Notes under the pieces: generated by a model | What the model was told of the DNA's origin: nothing | The model's database searches: none | What the model saw: only the letters and a program-made list of their open reading frames with translations | Translations under genes and position numbers: made by a program | Source of the DNA: Pogostemon cablin | Taxonomy: Eukaryota > Streptophyta > Magnoliopsida > Lamiales > Lamiaceae | DNA: 64,000 nt | Reading direction: 5' to 3' | NCBI GenBank assembly: GCA_023678885.1 | Contig: CM042998.1 | Coordinates: 4,839,820-4,903,819, forward strand | In this document: piece by piece, positions 24,313-36,984 of the stretch | How positions within the stretch are numbered: position 1 is the first letter of the stretch | How the letters are laid out: each line of letters opens with the position of its first letter

Positions 24313-24582
24313 CCCATCTGTCCCATAAACAAATTCACACTTTCTATTTTTGTCCGTCCCATAAATAAGTTCATACCCCCAAATAAGAAAATACACAAAA
24401 ACCAATAACGTTACAACACACTTTAATTTCAAAATTGTCACCCCTATACAACTCACATAATTTACTTTATAATTTATTTATTACCTAAAAATACCAAACT
24501 ACCCCTAAAAACTACCCCTAAAAGTTTTTTCTTAAACTTCGTATCTACCGTAACAATGAATTTCTCTTTGGGATGGAGGGAG
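24313..24582. mobile_element. Stowaway-like MITE, CAAATTCAC subfamily
   Basis: Starts CCCATCTGTCCCATAAACAA after TA and ends CTTTGGGATGGAGGGAG before TA. Shares ATAAACAAATTCAC and TTTTTGTCCGTCCC with the copy at 16233-16507. Confidence 0.78.
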
Positions 24583-25075
24583 TACTATTTAAGTTGCTGT
24601 GAATTCAACAGTTCGGATCTTCTGTTACATTTTTGTATTACATCTTCTGTTACAAACTATTGGATAATTGACACGTATGATAAACTATGCTATACCCTAA
24701 CAATAACCTTAAGAGGAAATGTTAAATTTTTCTCTCCTCATGCGTGTCACTCATCTAACGCATGTAACAGGAATAGGACATCCAAGATCTGAATCAAATA
24801 TGTATATGTTTAATTTAAAGAGTAAAAACGAGGAATATTGGCTATGTGACCACAATTTTGATGAGATTTAGTAATAATTGAGACGGAAGTGTGAAACATC
24901 ATCTCAAATATTGGATTAGAAAAGCGCCATATAGAGCAGAAAATGAGATATATATACTAAAATTTGGAAAAAAGACAATTCAAAGGACTTCCTTATCACG
25001 ACAAGGGGAAGAAATGAAGAATACTCAGAAAGTAAAACACAAACACCACTTAGGTAATATACTCCATTAATTTCG
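24583..25075 (-). other. HSP90 3' flank
   Basis: Contains the 3' UTR of the minus-strand HSP90 gene and further intergenic DNA. No other feature is seen; a small minus-strand ORF at 24916-25161 overlaps the HSP90 end in another frame. Confidence 0.45.
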
Positions 25076-27549
25076 TTAATCAACCTCCTCCATCTTACTC
25101 TCCTCCTTCCCATCTTCTTCCAACTCCGGCATATCCGCATCCTCCCCGCCTTCCTCCTCATCGATGCTCAGGCCCAGCTTCAGCATCCGATGGATCCTCG
25201 ACCCGAAAGTGTTCGGATCATCCAAGCTGAAACCAGAGGTCAACAGAGCAGTCTCGAACAGGAGCATCACCAGATCCTTAACAGATTTGTCGTTCTTATC
25301 TGCCTCAGCCCTCTTCCTTAACTCTTCCATGATTCCATTATCCGGATTGATCTCCATGGTCTTCTTGCTCGACATGTAAGATCCCATGCTGCTGTCCCTC
25401 AAAGCCTGAGCCTTCATAATCCTCTCCATGTTCGCCGTCCATCCGTACTCTCCCGTCACCAGACAGCACGGCGAGTCCACGATCCTGTCGGAAACCACCA
25501 CTTTCTCCACCTTGTCACCTAGAATGTCCTTGATCACCTTGCACAGACTCTCGAATGACTTCTTCTTCTCCTCCTTCTGCTTCTTCTCTTCCTCCGTCTC
25601 GTCATCCAGTTTCAATCCTTCCTTGGTTGCAGATACCAACTTCTTCCCATCGTACTCTTTCAGTTGCCCAACAGCGTACTCATCAATGGCGTCCACCATG
25701 TAGAGAACCTCGTATCCTTTCTTCTTGAGACGTTCTAAGAACGGAGAGTTTTCCACTGCTTTCTTGCTCTCACCGGTGATGTAGAAAATATCCTTCTGCC
25801 CTTCCTTCATTCTTGTCACGTAATCTTTCAAGCTGGTCAATTCATCGCCACTCTTGGTTGAGTGATACCTGAGAAGATCTGCTAATTTAGCTCTGTTCTG
25901 GCTATCTTCATGGATGCCCAGCTTCAAGTTCTTGGAGAAGGCTTCGTAAAACTTGTTGTAATCCTCCTTGTTCTCTGCAATCTCATTGAACATCTCTATG
26001 CATTTCTTCACAAGATTCTTCCGTATAACCTTCAGAATCTTGTTCTGCTGCAGCATCTCACGGGAGATGTTCAGAGGTAAGTCTTCCGAATCAACAACAC
26101 CCTTGACGAATCCGAGGTACTCTGGAATGAGCTCCTCGCAGTTGTCCATGATGAATACCCTCCTGACGTAGAGTTTGATGTTGTTCATCTTCTTGCGGGA
26201 GTCGAAGATGTCGAATGGAGCCCTCTTCGGAACGAAGAGAATTGCCTTGAATTCGAGCTGACCCTCGACGGAGAAGTGCTTCACGGCAAGGTGATCCTCC
26301 CAGTCGTTTGTTAAGCTTTTGTAGAAGGAGGCGTACTCCTCCTTGGTGATCTCCTCTGGTTTTCGAAGCCATATGGGCTTTTGCTTGTTGATTTGCTGCC
26401 ACTCATAAGAAATCTCCTTGATCTTCTTCTTCTTGCCTTTCTCCTTCTCCTTCTCCTCATCCACTTCCTCAATGTCACCCTCCTCTTCTTTCTTGGTTTC
26501 TTCATCTTCGTCATCACTGATCTCTTTTTCAGTTGTCTTCTCAGTCCAGAGGTAAATTGGATAGCTGATGAACTCGGAGTGCTTCTTCACAAGATCCTTA
26601 ATCCTTCTCTCCTCAAGGTATTCCAACTGAATTAAACACCATTAATAGAGCCATTAGTCCTAAAATTACTTAATTGCAGATGAGATTCATCAGTTTCAAA
26701 CAGAGTAACAAAAACAGTAAATATCCCAATACTACGATACGTAATCCAAGGAAATCATAAATGTAGACATGTTAACAAGTTATTTTACCTGATCTTCCTT
26801 GAGGAAGAGGGTCATCTTGGTTCCTCTGCCAAGTTGCTCTCCTTCAACATCCCTAGTGACGGTGAAGGAACCTCCAGCTTGTGATTCCCAGATATACTGC
26901 TCATCATCGTTGTGCTTGGAGGTAACAACAACTTTCTCCGCCACCAGGTAGGCGGAGTAGAATCCCACGCCGAATTGCCCAATCATGCTTACGTCAGCAC
27001 CAGCTTGCAAAGCCTCCATGAATTCCTTCGTACCAGACCTCGCAATCGTCCCCAAGTTGTTCACCAAATCTGCAACAATACAACATCAACGACTAATTCA
27101 ACAACACACTCCAAATCAACATATCGTCCATTATTCTCCTCAGATTGAAGCATTAAATCAAGAAGTAATCGCACCGGATGCCTAGTAATCTATCCTCACC
27201 ATGATTAGAATTCATTAAAAAAAAAAAATTCAACTCTAACGATCAAGTCAAAATTCACAGATACATTACCTGCTTTAGTCATTCCGATTCCACTATCAAT
27301 GATCGTGAGCGTCTTGTTGACCTTGTCAGGAACGAGACGAATGAACAACTCTGGCTGTGCATCGAGCTTGCTCTTATCAGTCAAGCTCTCAAATCGGATC
27401 TTGTCCAACGCATCAGACGCATTGCTGATCAATTCACGGAGGAATATTTCCTTGTTGCTGTAGAATGTGTTGATAATCAAACTCAGAAGCTGGTTAATCT
27501 CCGCCTGAAAGGCAAAAGTTTCTGCTTCCGCCATCTGCACTTCCGCCAT
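25076..27549 (-). CDS. HSP90-1: Cytosolic heat shock protein 90 (HSP90-1 type)
   Basis: Three exons join in phase: 27270-27549, 26789-27069 and 25076-26626, giving 703 residues. The N-terminal ATPase domain shows EIFLRELISNASDALDKIRF, TIIDSGIGMTKADLVNNLG and GQFGVGFYSAYLVA; a long Glu/Lys-rich linker follows; the middle domain has KHFSVEGQLEFKAILFVPKR and NISREMLQQNKILKVIRKN; the end is MEEVD, the TPR-cochaperone docking motif of cytosolic forms. Three in-frame ATGs lie close together (27558, 27549, 27534). I chose 27549 because it gives MAEVQMAEAETFAFQAE, like Arabidopsis HSP90-1, which is heat-induced. The promoter has a heat-shock-element array next to the TATA box, which agrees. It is an ATP-dependent chaperone for kinases, receptors and NLR immune proteins. 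No defect is seen. Confidence 0.97.
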
Positions 27550-27655
27550 TAGAACCAAGCACTCAAATTACCCAAGAAGAGAAAATTGGAAAATTAGATA
27601 CAGGAGATGGATAGTTCGCGATATGCTGAATTGATGATTGTGGAGTGGAGATGGG

Positions 27656-27690
27656 ATTATATAGTGGGAGGGAGAAATTCTAGGAGGTTC
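27656..27690 (-). promoter_or_regulatory. TATA box and heat shock element of HSP90
   Basis: On the minus strand TATATAAT (27656-27663) lies about 107 bp before the ATG. Directly upstream are four units at exact 5-bp spacing: GAA (27688-27690), TCC (27683-27685), GAA (27678-27680) and TCT (27673-27675), that is GAAccTCCtaGAAttTCT. The GAA units are perfect and the two alternate units deviate by one base from TTC. This is the alternating array bound by heat shock factors. A CCAAT box (about 27693-27697) is adjacent. Confidence 0.72.
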
Positions 27691-27783
27691 GATTGGTGAG
27701 GTTTGGAATTGAGAGAGAAGGAAGGAATGAGGAACGGAGACTTGGCGATTCTCGATCCTTCTACTCTAATCTGGATCTTTTGT

Positions 27784-28080
27784 TTTTGCCGCTCTTTTTT
27801 CTTTTATAATAATAATAATATTTATTATTATAAATTAGTTTTGTAAACTAAATCGCGTTTTCTATTAATTATTCACCCCCAAGTCCCAACATTTCCTCAT
27901 TTGTCCTTATTCACATTTGAAAAATATTCCCCCATCCCATTTAAGGTAAAAACGAAATTTAAAAATAAAATATCTTTTTTAATCAAATTTATTAATTTTT
28001 GAAGGGATAACTTAATATTTATAGATAATCTATCTATCCATAACTTGATTTTTTAAACTCAAAACAAACGTAAATGTGAT
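27784..28080. other. Intergenic DNA upstream of HSP90
   Basis: AT-rich with a short (TAA)n run near 27806; nothing else recognised. Confidence 0.4.
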
Positions 28081-28081
28081 C

Positions 28082-29060
28082 AAGGCAAAAACTTGTATGA
28101 GACCGTCTTACAAATTTAGTTACGTGAGACAGAGCTCCATCACAATCAAATGACTCGCGCTAACGCCCCACTTGATCAATTCAGCCTTCAGGCTATTCTC
28201 TCGCCTAATTTTTTATTACAACTTTCGCTTTTATTCCCTTTTCTAACTATTTATTTTAATTATTATTTACTATTTTTTTAATAATTATTTTTTTTAAAAT
28301 TAATATATTGTAAAAATAATTAGTATATTAAATAAAAAGTAATAACATTTTTAATAAAAAGTTATATGTGATTAAAGAAAAGTAATAATATATCTTGAAA
28401 AAAAAATTGTAAGAGCAATAAAATTGATTGTTGTTGATTAATAAAGAGTGATAATCAATTTTAATTGAATCATTTCATTAACAATTAATAAAACGAATAA
28501 AATGTGATAATATTTTTAATTAAAAGGAAAATTGATAATATATCTTGCAAAAAAAATTTGTAAGATCGATAAAAAGTGATTGTTGAATAATAAAAAGTGA
28601 TAATAAATTTTAATTGAATCATTTCATGAATAATTAATAAAACGAATAAAATGTGACAATATTTTTAATCAAAAGTGATACATTAAAGTGGAAAGTGATA
28701 ACCATCCAATTAAACTATTTCATAATAATTTATTGTGTGAATAAAAAATAATAAAAATATTTTAATAAAAAATATACTTAATCAAGAAAAAGTTATAATA
28801 AATTTTATTTAACTATATTATGAACAATTTTCATAAAGAATGGGATGTGATAATATTTTTAATAAAAAGTAATACTCCACGTATTAACGGAAAGTAACAA
28901 TCATTAGTTGAACTATTTCATAAATGAACAATTTATAATAGAAAAATAAAAAATGATAACATTTTTAATAAAAAATGGTACATAAAAATGACACACAATT
29001 AAATTATTTCATAAATTATTTGTAGTGTGAATAAAAAGTGATATCTGATCAAGAAAAAAC
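28082..29060. mobile_element. Second AAAGTGATAA-repeat element, one end visible
   Basis: Begins AGGCAAAAACTTGTATGAGA, then CCGTCTTAC and GTGAGAC, the same terminus family as 8543. From 28310 to 29050 words like AAAAAGTGATAA, AATAAAATGTGATAA and TTTCATGAA recur, giving a degenerate array. No protein is coded. The right terminus was not found; a MITE follows at 29073. Confidence 0.5.
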
Positions 29061-29072
29061 TATAATTAATTA

Positions 29073-29297
29073 CTCCCTCCGTCCCATTTAAAGATGGTCT
29101 TTTTTTATTTTGATCGTCTCATCCAAAGGGTCCTCTTTCCTTTTTTATACACATGGGACCCAGACACCCCCTATAATACAATTAAAATATGGGGCCAACA
29201 CCCCACTAATACAACTATCCACTACACATTAAATAATAATACTCCTTAATTTACGTACAAAAAAGCGAAAGACCCTCTTTTCACGGGACAGAGGAAG
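29073..29297. mobile_element. Stowaway-like MITE
   Basis: Starts CTCCCTCCGTCCCATTTAAA after TA and ends CTTTTCACGGGACAGAGGAAG before TA, with matching internal arms (AAGATGGTCTTT / AAAGACCCTCTT). Confidence 0.8.
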
Positions 29298-30213
29298 TAT
29301 ATTAATGTCACTCCCCAATTTTTCTCACCAATAATAAACAATAATAAATATTCATTTTCCTTCATTTTTATACAATACAATTTTCACAAAACAGCTCATT
29401 ACACTGGCCCCGCCAACAGGTCGTCATCCATGTATACAACTCTCAGGATCTGACAGAACTCTAACCACCAGTCTCGTGTACGATTTATCTACAATGCATA
29501 AACTAGTGAAACAAAATCTCAGTAAGTAGAAATCATGCATGTCAGTACATGAAAATGCATTTATCTTCTAATCTTTTTAATTGGTCTCTTTTATTTTGAA
29601 ATTATTACTGAGAACGATTTTTCCGAACCCAGAAATAAAGTGTCGGGAATGATTTTTCCGTACCCTGACGGAGATGCATATATAGTGGCCGCACACACCA
29701 TTAGTATCTTATTAATTTTAGGGAAAACACTTTCATGATTATGCATGGTATGCAACCAGTGCAATTAAATATACATCATAAATCATTTATGACATTAATA
29801 TTAATATTTAATCACAATAAAATAACAACTTAATTTTAATTCACACATATCCACTTCTGGTATAACAACTTCACCTCAATCACATAAATATATTTATAAA
29901 ATAATCACTTCACCTTGGATCACACGGATCCCTTTTTAGGATAACAACTTCATCTCGGATCACATAAATCCTTATAACCAATATTTTCTCCAATCATACA
30001 GATATATATAAGACAATGATATAATTTTAAATCACATAAATCCACAAATAATTCATGACAAAATTAAACTAATCACAATTAATTTGCAATATAATTCACC
30101 ACAACATATTTATGTATTGTAGTTGGACTTCTACTTACTTGAACTCCGACAATAGTAATACTATAGACCCGTGAAGATCCTTAATTATTTCCTTCGGTCC
30201 CGTTCCGGCACAC
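29298..30213. other. Intergenic DNA with degenerate tandem repeats
   Basis: No gene. Between about 29850 and 30060 words such as ATAACAACTTCACCTC, GGATCACACGGATCC and ATCACATAAATCC recur at roughly 60-bp steps, a decayed tandem repeat. Near 29608-29655 GATTTTTCCGAACCC and GATTTTTCCGTACCC form a short direct repeat. Confidence 0.5.
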
Positions 30214-31353
30214 CACTATGCCAAAACTGTGGAATACAACGCTGGAATAACGACAGAGAATTGAGAACCCGTTGTTATAAGGGCGAAAAATGACTGAAAA
30301 TAAATTTCCGTTGTTATAACTAGAAAAAAGCGTGTATTAACAACGGATATTTCCTTCCGTTGTTGTAAGCCCGTTGTTAATGTAATTTTATTTAATTTTT
30401 TAATTATATTTAATAAAAAATATTTTTGAAGTATAAATACAATACTTGGAAAATTTTCCCTTCCCTTAACCACAACCACGACGTGAAATTCCCAAAACCC
30501 TACGGGAGTGCCTACGAAATCTTTACTTCCCTAGTCGGAGACGATCGACGGCCACCGCCGATGCTTTGATAGGGCTTTCAAAATCGAAAGACCCTGGCTG
30601 AGACGACATGACCTCCGCTTGCTACCAGCCGACAAAATCAATCGTGAAATTCATCGCCACACCAAAGGCTTCAAGCCTTTACTCAACGCCGATCGCCAAT
30701 CAAATGCCTTAGAACAACGGACGAAGCAATTTTGTCTGCACCTCCATCATCCACCGTTAATTAGCCTTGCGTGTGTTCACTAATCCTCTCCTTGCAGGAG
30801 AATCGACGCCCCCTTCACTGCTTCAGACAACATAGCTGCTCACCTCTATAATTCTCTCACTTTATTTTTTTCTATTGAAGGTTATGATTATTTTTCCTTA
30901 ATTTTCTATGTATTTTCAATTGATTTTGTAAAATCAAATGCTGGGTGTTTTCATTTTTGAAATTATATCTGATATTCCTCTCACTCTCCTAACCTACCCA
31001 TTTCTTCATCAGATGTTGAAGGTTAATTACTTCGAATTTGTGTTTAATTAAAAATTGATGCGTGTTAATCCTGCTTGAGGGTGTTAAGTTCTGTGTTGAT
31101 ACTGTTTGATATGTGTTAATGGGCCCAATTTATGTTAATGACACCCCATTTTCATCAACATCACTCCCTCTTTAATCACACTTAATCTAACATTATCTTT
31201 TTTGCATTATATTGAGGAATTTGAATCTAGCAACTCCATAATTTATGTGCTTTTCTTATTTCTCTGTCATATGTATATATTGAGAATAATCGTGTTAGGT
31301 TGATTTGTTTATTTCTATTATAATCTCATAGATAACAAACCTGTATATTTCAG

Positions 31354-31470
31354 GTGCTTAAAGATTGCTTTTCCACTATGCATGTTCCCTATGCTTATGG
31401 TTTCGCAATCATTTTACTCACCGTACTCATTAAGGCTGCCACGTTTCCTTTAACAAAGAAACATGTTAAA
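31354..31470 (+). pseudogene. ALBINO3 (ALB3) exon fragment
   Basis: After an acceptor (TTTCAG) the frame reads VLKDCFSTMHVPYAYGFAII, then LLTVLIKAATFPLTKKHVK. This is the first transmembrane segment of the YidC/Oxa1/Alb3 domain of the thylakoid insertase ALB3, which inserts light-harvesting proteins. The remaining Alb3 domain is missing: the sequence runs into unrelated DNA and a stop after about 50 residues. It is a lone exon copy within the CACTA-like element, so a captured or relic fragment, not a working gene. Confidence 0.85.
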
Positions 31471-31923
31471 TTGTGTTGTTTATTTGCTTGTGTTCAAAAG
31501 AAATTCATTCCCTGATCGTTCCTTGTCAAATCTAGATTTAAGTTGGGTATAGATCTTGTGTAATGAATTAAATTTAGTACAATCTATTTGCAGCTGTTGG
31601 TCCTTTTTACTACAATCTAATTAAGTAAGGCCTAAGAATAGACCAAACTAATACTCCCCTAAGCGTAGATCAAATATGATTGTTATTCTGTAGGAGATAT
31701 TGTTATTCTTGCCTTCCACAAATCCCGAAGGCCTTCCACAATCCCGAAGGCCTTCCACAAGAATTTTCTATAAAGTGTTTTCTATAAAGTGATGGAGAAA
31801 GAGATATAGTACTACTTTTTTTTTATAAACTTATTGCTAATGTACATCTTGAGAATTTTCATGGTGGCTGAGCTATGTATTTGTTACTTGGAATAATGTA
31901 CTTTGTCCTTTTTATTGTTTTAG

Positions 31924-32429
31924 CTGAATGTCGAGTATGGAGGAGTAAAATATATTGCCACGGAATTTTTTACACATTTTACAAAAGGTCAATCACAACA
32001 AGCTTCTACCTCCTCCAACGTCCTTGCACTTCCAGGTAGCTAAGTCCTGAAACCTTTCAGCCATTAGTTTGTAAAGGTGCAAGATTATGTGTTCATGTAA
32101 TTTAGTGTAAAAAATGATTTCGAAAAACTCTCGAATAGTGAAACTTGACAAACATAGTTCTTTTAATGAGTGAAACTTGACAAACTCAGTATTTTAATGC
32201 TAGGTTTCTTCTTAGAAAAGATAACTTGATAAAGACACAAGAACTTTATATCTATTAAGATAAAGTACTCATTGTTGTGTGAGTTTACCAAAACTTCGTC
32301 AGTCATTTTTCTTTTCTCTTAGTTGATTGTGTGGTACATTTGTGCAGGTCCTGAACGAATAAATGATAAGGACAAAAGGATTTGGTGGTTAGTTCAACTG
32401 GGCAACCAAAGGGATCGTATGTAACTCCT
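31924..32429 (+). pseudogene. Two linked exon remnants of an unidentified gene
   Basis: Exon A (31924-32035) reads LNVEYGGVKYIATEFFTHFT and then KGQSQQASTSSNVLALPG between TTTTAG and GGTAGC. Exon B (from 32349, after TGTGCAG) reads PERINDKDKRIWWLVQLGNQ and then RDR before a GTAAC donor. The A/B junction keeps phase (Gly split over the intron), so a real intron-exon structure was copied with its splice sites. I do not recognise the protein. It is probably a fragment of a host gene inside the CACTA-like element. Confidence 0.5.
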
Positions 32430-34759
32430 TCATAAAGATGTTCTTATTGGATTTTTAGTTAATTCCCTTAATATTACTGATTGAATCTCTGGGAGGAGCT
32501 TGTTTTTATGACATGAAATTTAAATTAATCTCTATCTGTCTGTTATCTGGAGTATACAATTAAAAATCCGATATGTGAATTAAATATGCATTTATTACAA
32601 TCTTTCTGTTACTTCATAATGTTTAATTCGAGATATACTTGGCGCAGTACTGATGTTGGTGTTCAAGGAAGGAGCTTCTCTTACAATCTCACTTTGTTGC
32701 TTTCACAAGCTTCTCTTAACTTCATTTTTTTTTATTATTTTTTTTCTACTTTTGAAGCATGGGAGAGATCACACTCAAGACATATGTACATATTTTTAAT
32801 CTCAATGGATATTATTTCAACATGTCATCAATTGGGGCAATGTGCATGGGATCACTCTCTTTTATTTAACATGCTTTGGAACATACAGAATTATTTTTAG
32901 CAGCCATAACTGTGGATATTGGTGGATTTGTGATGTATTTATTTTGTTAATTTTCTGATGCTCGGGAATATTTCATCTTCTGCAATCATGGAAAGAATTC
33001 CAAGCAGATGGCCTGGTCCAGCTTGGCATGCACCCCTGGAAGAATTACAGAGTGAGAATCATAACTTCTTTATATTTATGTTGGAAGTAGTCAGTAGTGT
33101 TGAGCTTATAATCTTTAAAAATACTCATGTGATTGCTCTGTTCATTTCAGTCTGTCCTTAGTTTACCCCCTGTACATAATTTCTTAATTTTGTTTATGTG
33201 TCATCTGTTGTATTAAACTTTACGTGTCATATTTCTGATTTGGTTTGCCACAAAGATGCATGCACAACTTTTAACTATATTATCTTTGATTTTTGTATAG
33301 CACATGTAGAATGTCTTTTGAATTAAGGCATGTTTATTTGAAATCGTCATATGCAGTTCTGTCGGCTGGTTACTGGTTACTGGTTACACATATCTCCATA
33401 ATTAAGATTTGTTTTGTTTGGGAATAAATTAGGCTTCATGGAATGTGTCATGACACATTAGAAAGCTACAGAAGTTTAGTTTCTATTAAAATTTGAAAAT
33501 TTCAATTTGGAGTTTTGAGTGAAAATTTATGATCAAATTATCAAATAGTAGCTTTCAACTCACAAATCTATCAAAAGATAGCACAATGTCAGTCTTGGAA
33601 TCGAAAACTGTTTTGTGAACAAATTTGGCTTTATGGAATATATCATTAGAAAGCTACATCAAGAATCTATCAAAAGTTATGGAGTTTGAAAATGAAATAT
33701 ATTCAAGTTTTTTAAATAAAGGTCATAATATGGATTATTTAATTTGCATCTAGTTGATGTTTGCTAGTTGACTTCATCATATCTTGAATGCATTCCTTAT
33801 AACCTTTAAACAAGTGTGTAATTCTTTGCCAACTTGAGTAGGAATGTGAAGATAAGGTGATATAGGGGAAAGTATTTTAATAAATGGATGAATTTAAATT
33901 ATTGTGGCTAAACTGAAAATTCTTGTCTTTTCCTTGATTGTTGCTTATACGTGTTCTTGTTCTTTCTCTATTTGTGTTATTGTTTTAGCGATCAACAAAA
34001 TTTTCTATGATTATTATTAATAAATATGTTGCACATTAGTTGTTAAGAACTCTAGAATAATCTAGCTAAAATTAGAAAGGAAAGTTAACAGTTAAATGAT
34101 GTAACAGTCATGTGCTAATTATCTAGAGAAGTCGTGAATAGAAGCTTTTAGAAGCTTCTTAAGCACTTATAAATATGAGTCATTGTAATGCAATCAAGTA
34201 ATATAAAATTTTAATCCTTATAAATTAGGAAGTATAAATTAAAACCTTTGAAAATTTTCACCCTTCTTTCTCCCTAAACTCTTGCAGAACTCTCACACGA
34301 GTGTCGATTATTGTATCAGTTTTTCTTTCAATAATTTAATAGATAGTTTATCTTGGGGAATGATGCAGGAATTAATAGCACCAATAATAGTGACGGTGGA
34401 ACCTCAAAGTGCTTATTGTTTCTAAGGTGTAAGTAAAACTAATTTATTTTAATCTCATTTTATGTACTCCTTTAAAATGCTTATACTTAAATATTCTAAG
34501 TTATTACTACTGCTAGTGTTTGCTGTTTCAGTAGGTCTACTACAAGTGTTTGATGTTTTATCACTTTAGATAGTCCTTACTAGTACACAAAATACTTTTC
34601 ATGGCTGGCTGGTAATTTATTTATCTAATATAACTTTATAGTTTCTTTGATGAAGGTTAATACTTCAACATTTTTATACCTTGATGGATTATTTTCATAT
34701 AGAATGAAAATGCTTCTAGTAACAATTGACTCTTGTAACCTAGCAAATTTACTATGCAG

Positions 34760-34857
34760 TTGATAATGGCCCCCGAAAAGGTTTGGATAATTTTCTAAAG
34801 GCTGCAAAGACTGAACCAGAAAATGTTTTTCATTATAATTTCATGCCAGATTACAAG
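34760..34857 (+). pseudogene. Exon-like fragment, unidentified
   Basis: Between ATGCAG and AAG|GTTTGC the frame reads DNGPRKGLDNFLKAAKTEPE, then NVFHYNFMPDYK. Composition and splice borders look like a true exon, but I cannot name the family, and neighbouring exons are not evident. Another open piece of the same kind lies at 36515-36625 (SEMDIDEVRKEWASCIQQHM). Confidence 0.4.
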
Positions 34858-36984
34858 GTTTGCCTCTACTTATATTAAGAAGTATTGATTTAATTGATTA
34901 TTTATAGATATAATCAGTGGACAAGAGATATATCCAGTGTTTACCATGACAAACATGATTCTTTAGGTTAGACTCACAATCTGCTCCATCCTAACTTGGT
35001 TTCTGACATAGCAAACTCTATGTTTGAGGTCGTTGGCATATCTTTGAGCTGTTACAACTGATCACATCCACCTATACATTGGGAAATAATATAGTTGTTT
35101 TATGTACTTAGGATTTGATTAAAAATAATCTACCATATTCAGCAATACACGAGGATAAGTAACATGACACTCAAAAACTGGTACATATATTTTTGTAGAA
35201 AAATTGGATTTGTATAAAGAATGATTAATAATTTATAGCGGCGGAAGTAGTGTGAGAAAATGCTCTAGTTGTTAATCTTTTTGTCATGTTTCTTCCTGCC
35301 CTTAAAATTACGCAACTTAGAGAAGTCTTCTTTGTTGCACCCTTGAGCCAGCTTTTTACTTAATAATTATTCAATTGAAATAATGAATGACTTCGTTTAT
35401 TTAAGTGATATTCAATTGAAAATAATGAATGACTTCGTTTATTTCAGTGATATTCATGGACAAAAAACTGAACAAGGATTATTATTACAAGATATTCTGT
35501 GATTTTTTGCTATTTTGTAATATTTATCAATTGTTAGTGCAGGTTAAGAGCTTCAATGGATAATAATCTGATTCTTTTGATCCAATGGAGTCTGTATTGC
35601 CATCTGAGAGTTTCACAAATAGGATGGAGGTCAGTTGTAAAATAATATTTGATTACCTGCTTTAGAGATTAAAAATGTGGAAGTTGTTATTCGTTCTTGA
35701 TTTAAGATATTTTCATAGTAAACCTGCTTTCCTTGCAATTTGAAAATTTTTAACCTAATGGTAATCAATATTTTAATACATATTTGAGGTCTAGATTTTC
35801 TGGATAGGTTCAACCGCGTGTTGGTATATGGAGTGATAAATGCTCTTAAAGATTTGGTAGACGGAGACCATTAATATTAGTTGGATCTCTGATGATCTCT
35901 GTTGCTGTAAGTTTGTTGCTACTCACTCTCTTTCTTTTTATGTTTGAGGGCTATTGATGCATACCAGCTATCTAAGGTGTTTGATATAGGTCATAGTAAT
36001 CGGGTAATCTGCTGATATAGGTTACATATTAGGCAATACGACAGAGCATTGCAGGTTCTTCACCATATTATTTTATCTTTATCTCAGTGCAAAAAAATTA
36101 AACATAACTATGTCCGACATGCACAACACATTTTAAGGTATTCACACCAGGGCAGCTATTGTTTTTGTAATTGGCTTTTGAATGCTAGACCTTGCAAACA
36201 ACACTGTTCAGGTAAATTTAAATTTTATTTTAATTGATATGTGAGGGCACTCAAGGCAGAGTGCACTTTTTATAGAGAAATAAAAGTATAATTGTTTCAA
36301 TAATTTGCAGGGTCCAGCTTGTGCCCTCCTTGCTGAATGGGGCTTGACTAGATCGGGCTGGCAATAATTTAATGGTGTTTGTATGCTTGGTCCTTGAAAG
36401 CAAGGAAATTTGATGGAATAGTGAAAATTGAAATGATACAATCCATTGTACGTAGCCTTAAAATATTTCTATTCTTTATTATTCTCATGATAATGTGGTT
36501 ATATATGTAAGTGCTTGCTTTTGTGCTCCATAGTCATTGGAAAAAATTACAGCGAGATGGATATTGATGAAGTGCGGAAAGAGTGGGCTTCATGCATCCA
36601 ACAACACATGTCAAAGACTCGTCTAGGAAGAGGTAATTTTGTAATATATCTTGTAATGAGAACTTATAGGATTGTGCTAACCTTGGCTTATGTCTTCTTT
36701 ACCAGCTTTACCAAAAGACTAAAGTGTGTCTAAAAGAAAGGGGAACAAGATAAACGGTTTGTTGTTTATGTTTATGAGAAGATGATATTTGTCGATCATG
36801 GATACATTATGATGTATTTTAATTATTGTTGGTGAATTGTATTGGTGAGGGATATATTGGGATGTTATATTCGAAAGTATTGATGTTGGTTTTTGTATTT
36901 GGAGTTCAATTAAATTTGAATACATTTATGTAAAAATTAGTTTGTGTTTTATTGAAGATCAAGGATTATGGCTATTTTGATAAT

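Noticed and set aside
25428..26635. Several ORFs antisense or out of frame to HSP90 exon 3
   Set aside because: Shadows of a strongly conserved coding exon; peptides are low-complexity Leu/Ser or Arg/Lys runs.
32586..32900. Plus-strand 104-residue ORF in the CACTA-like element
   Set aside because: No family resemblance and T-run-driven Phe/Tyr stretch; not supported as an exon.
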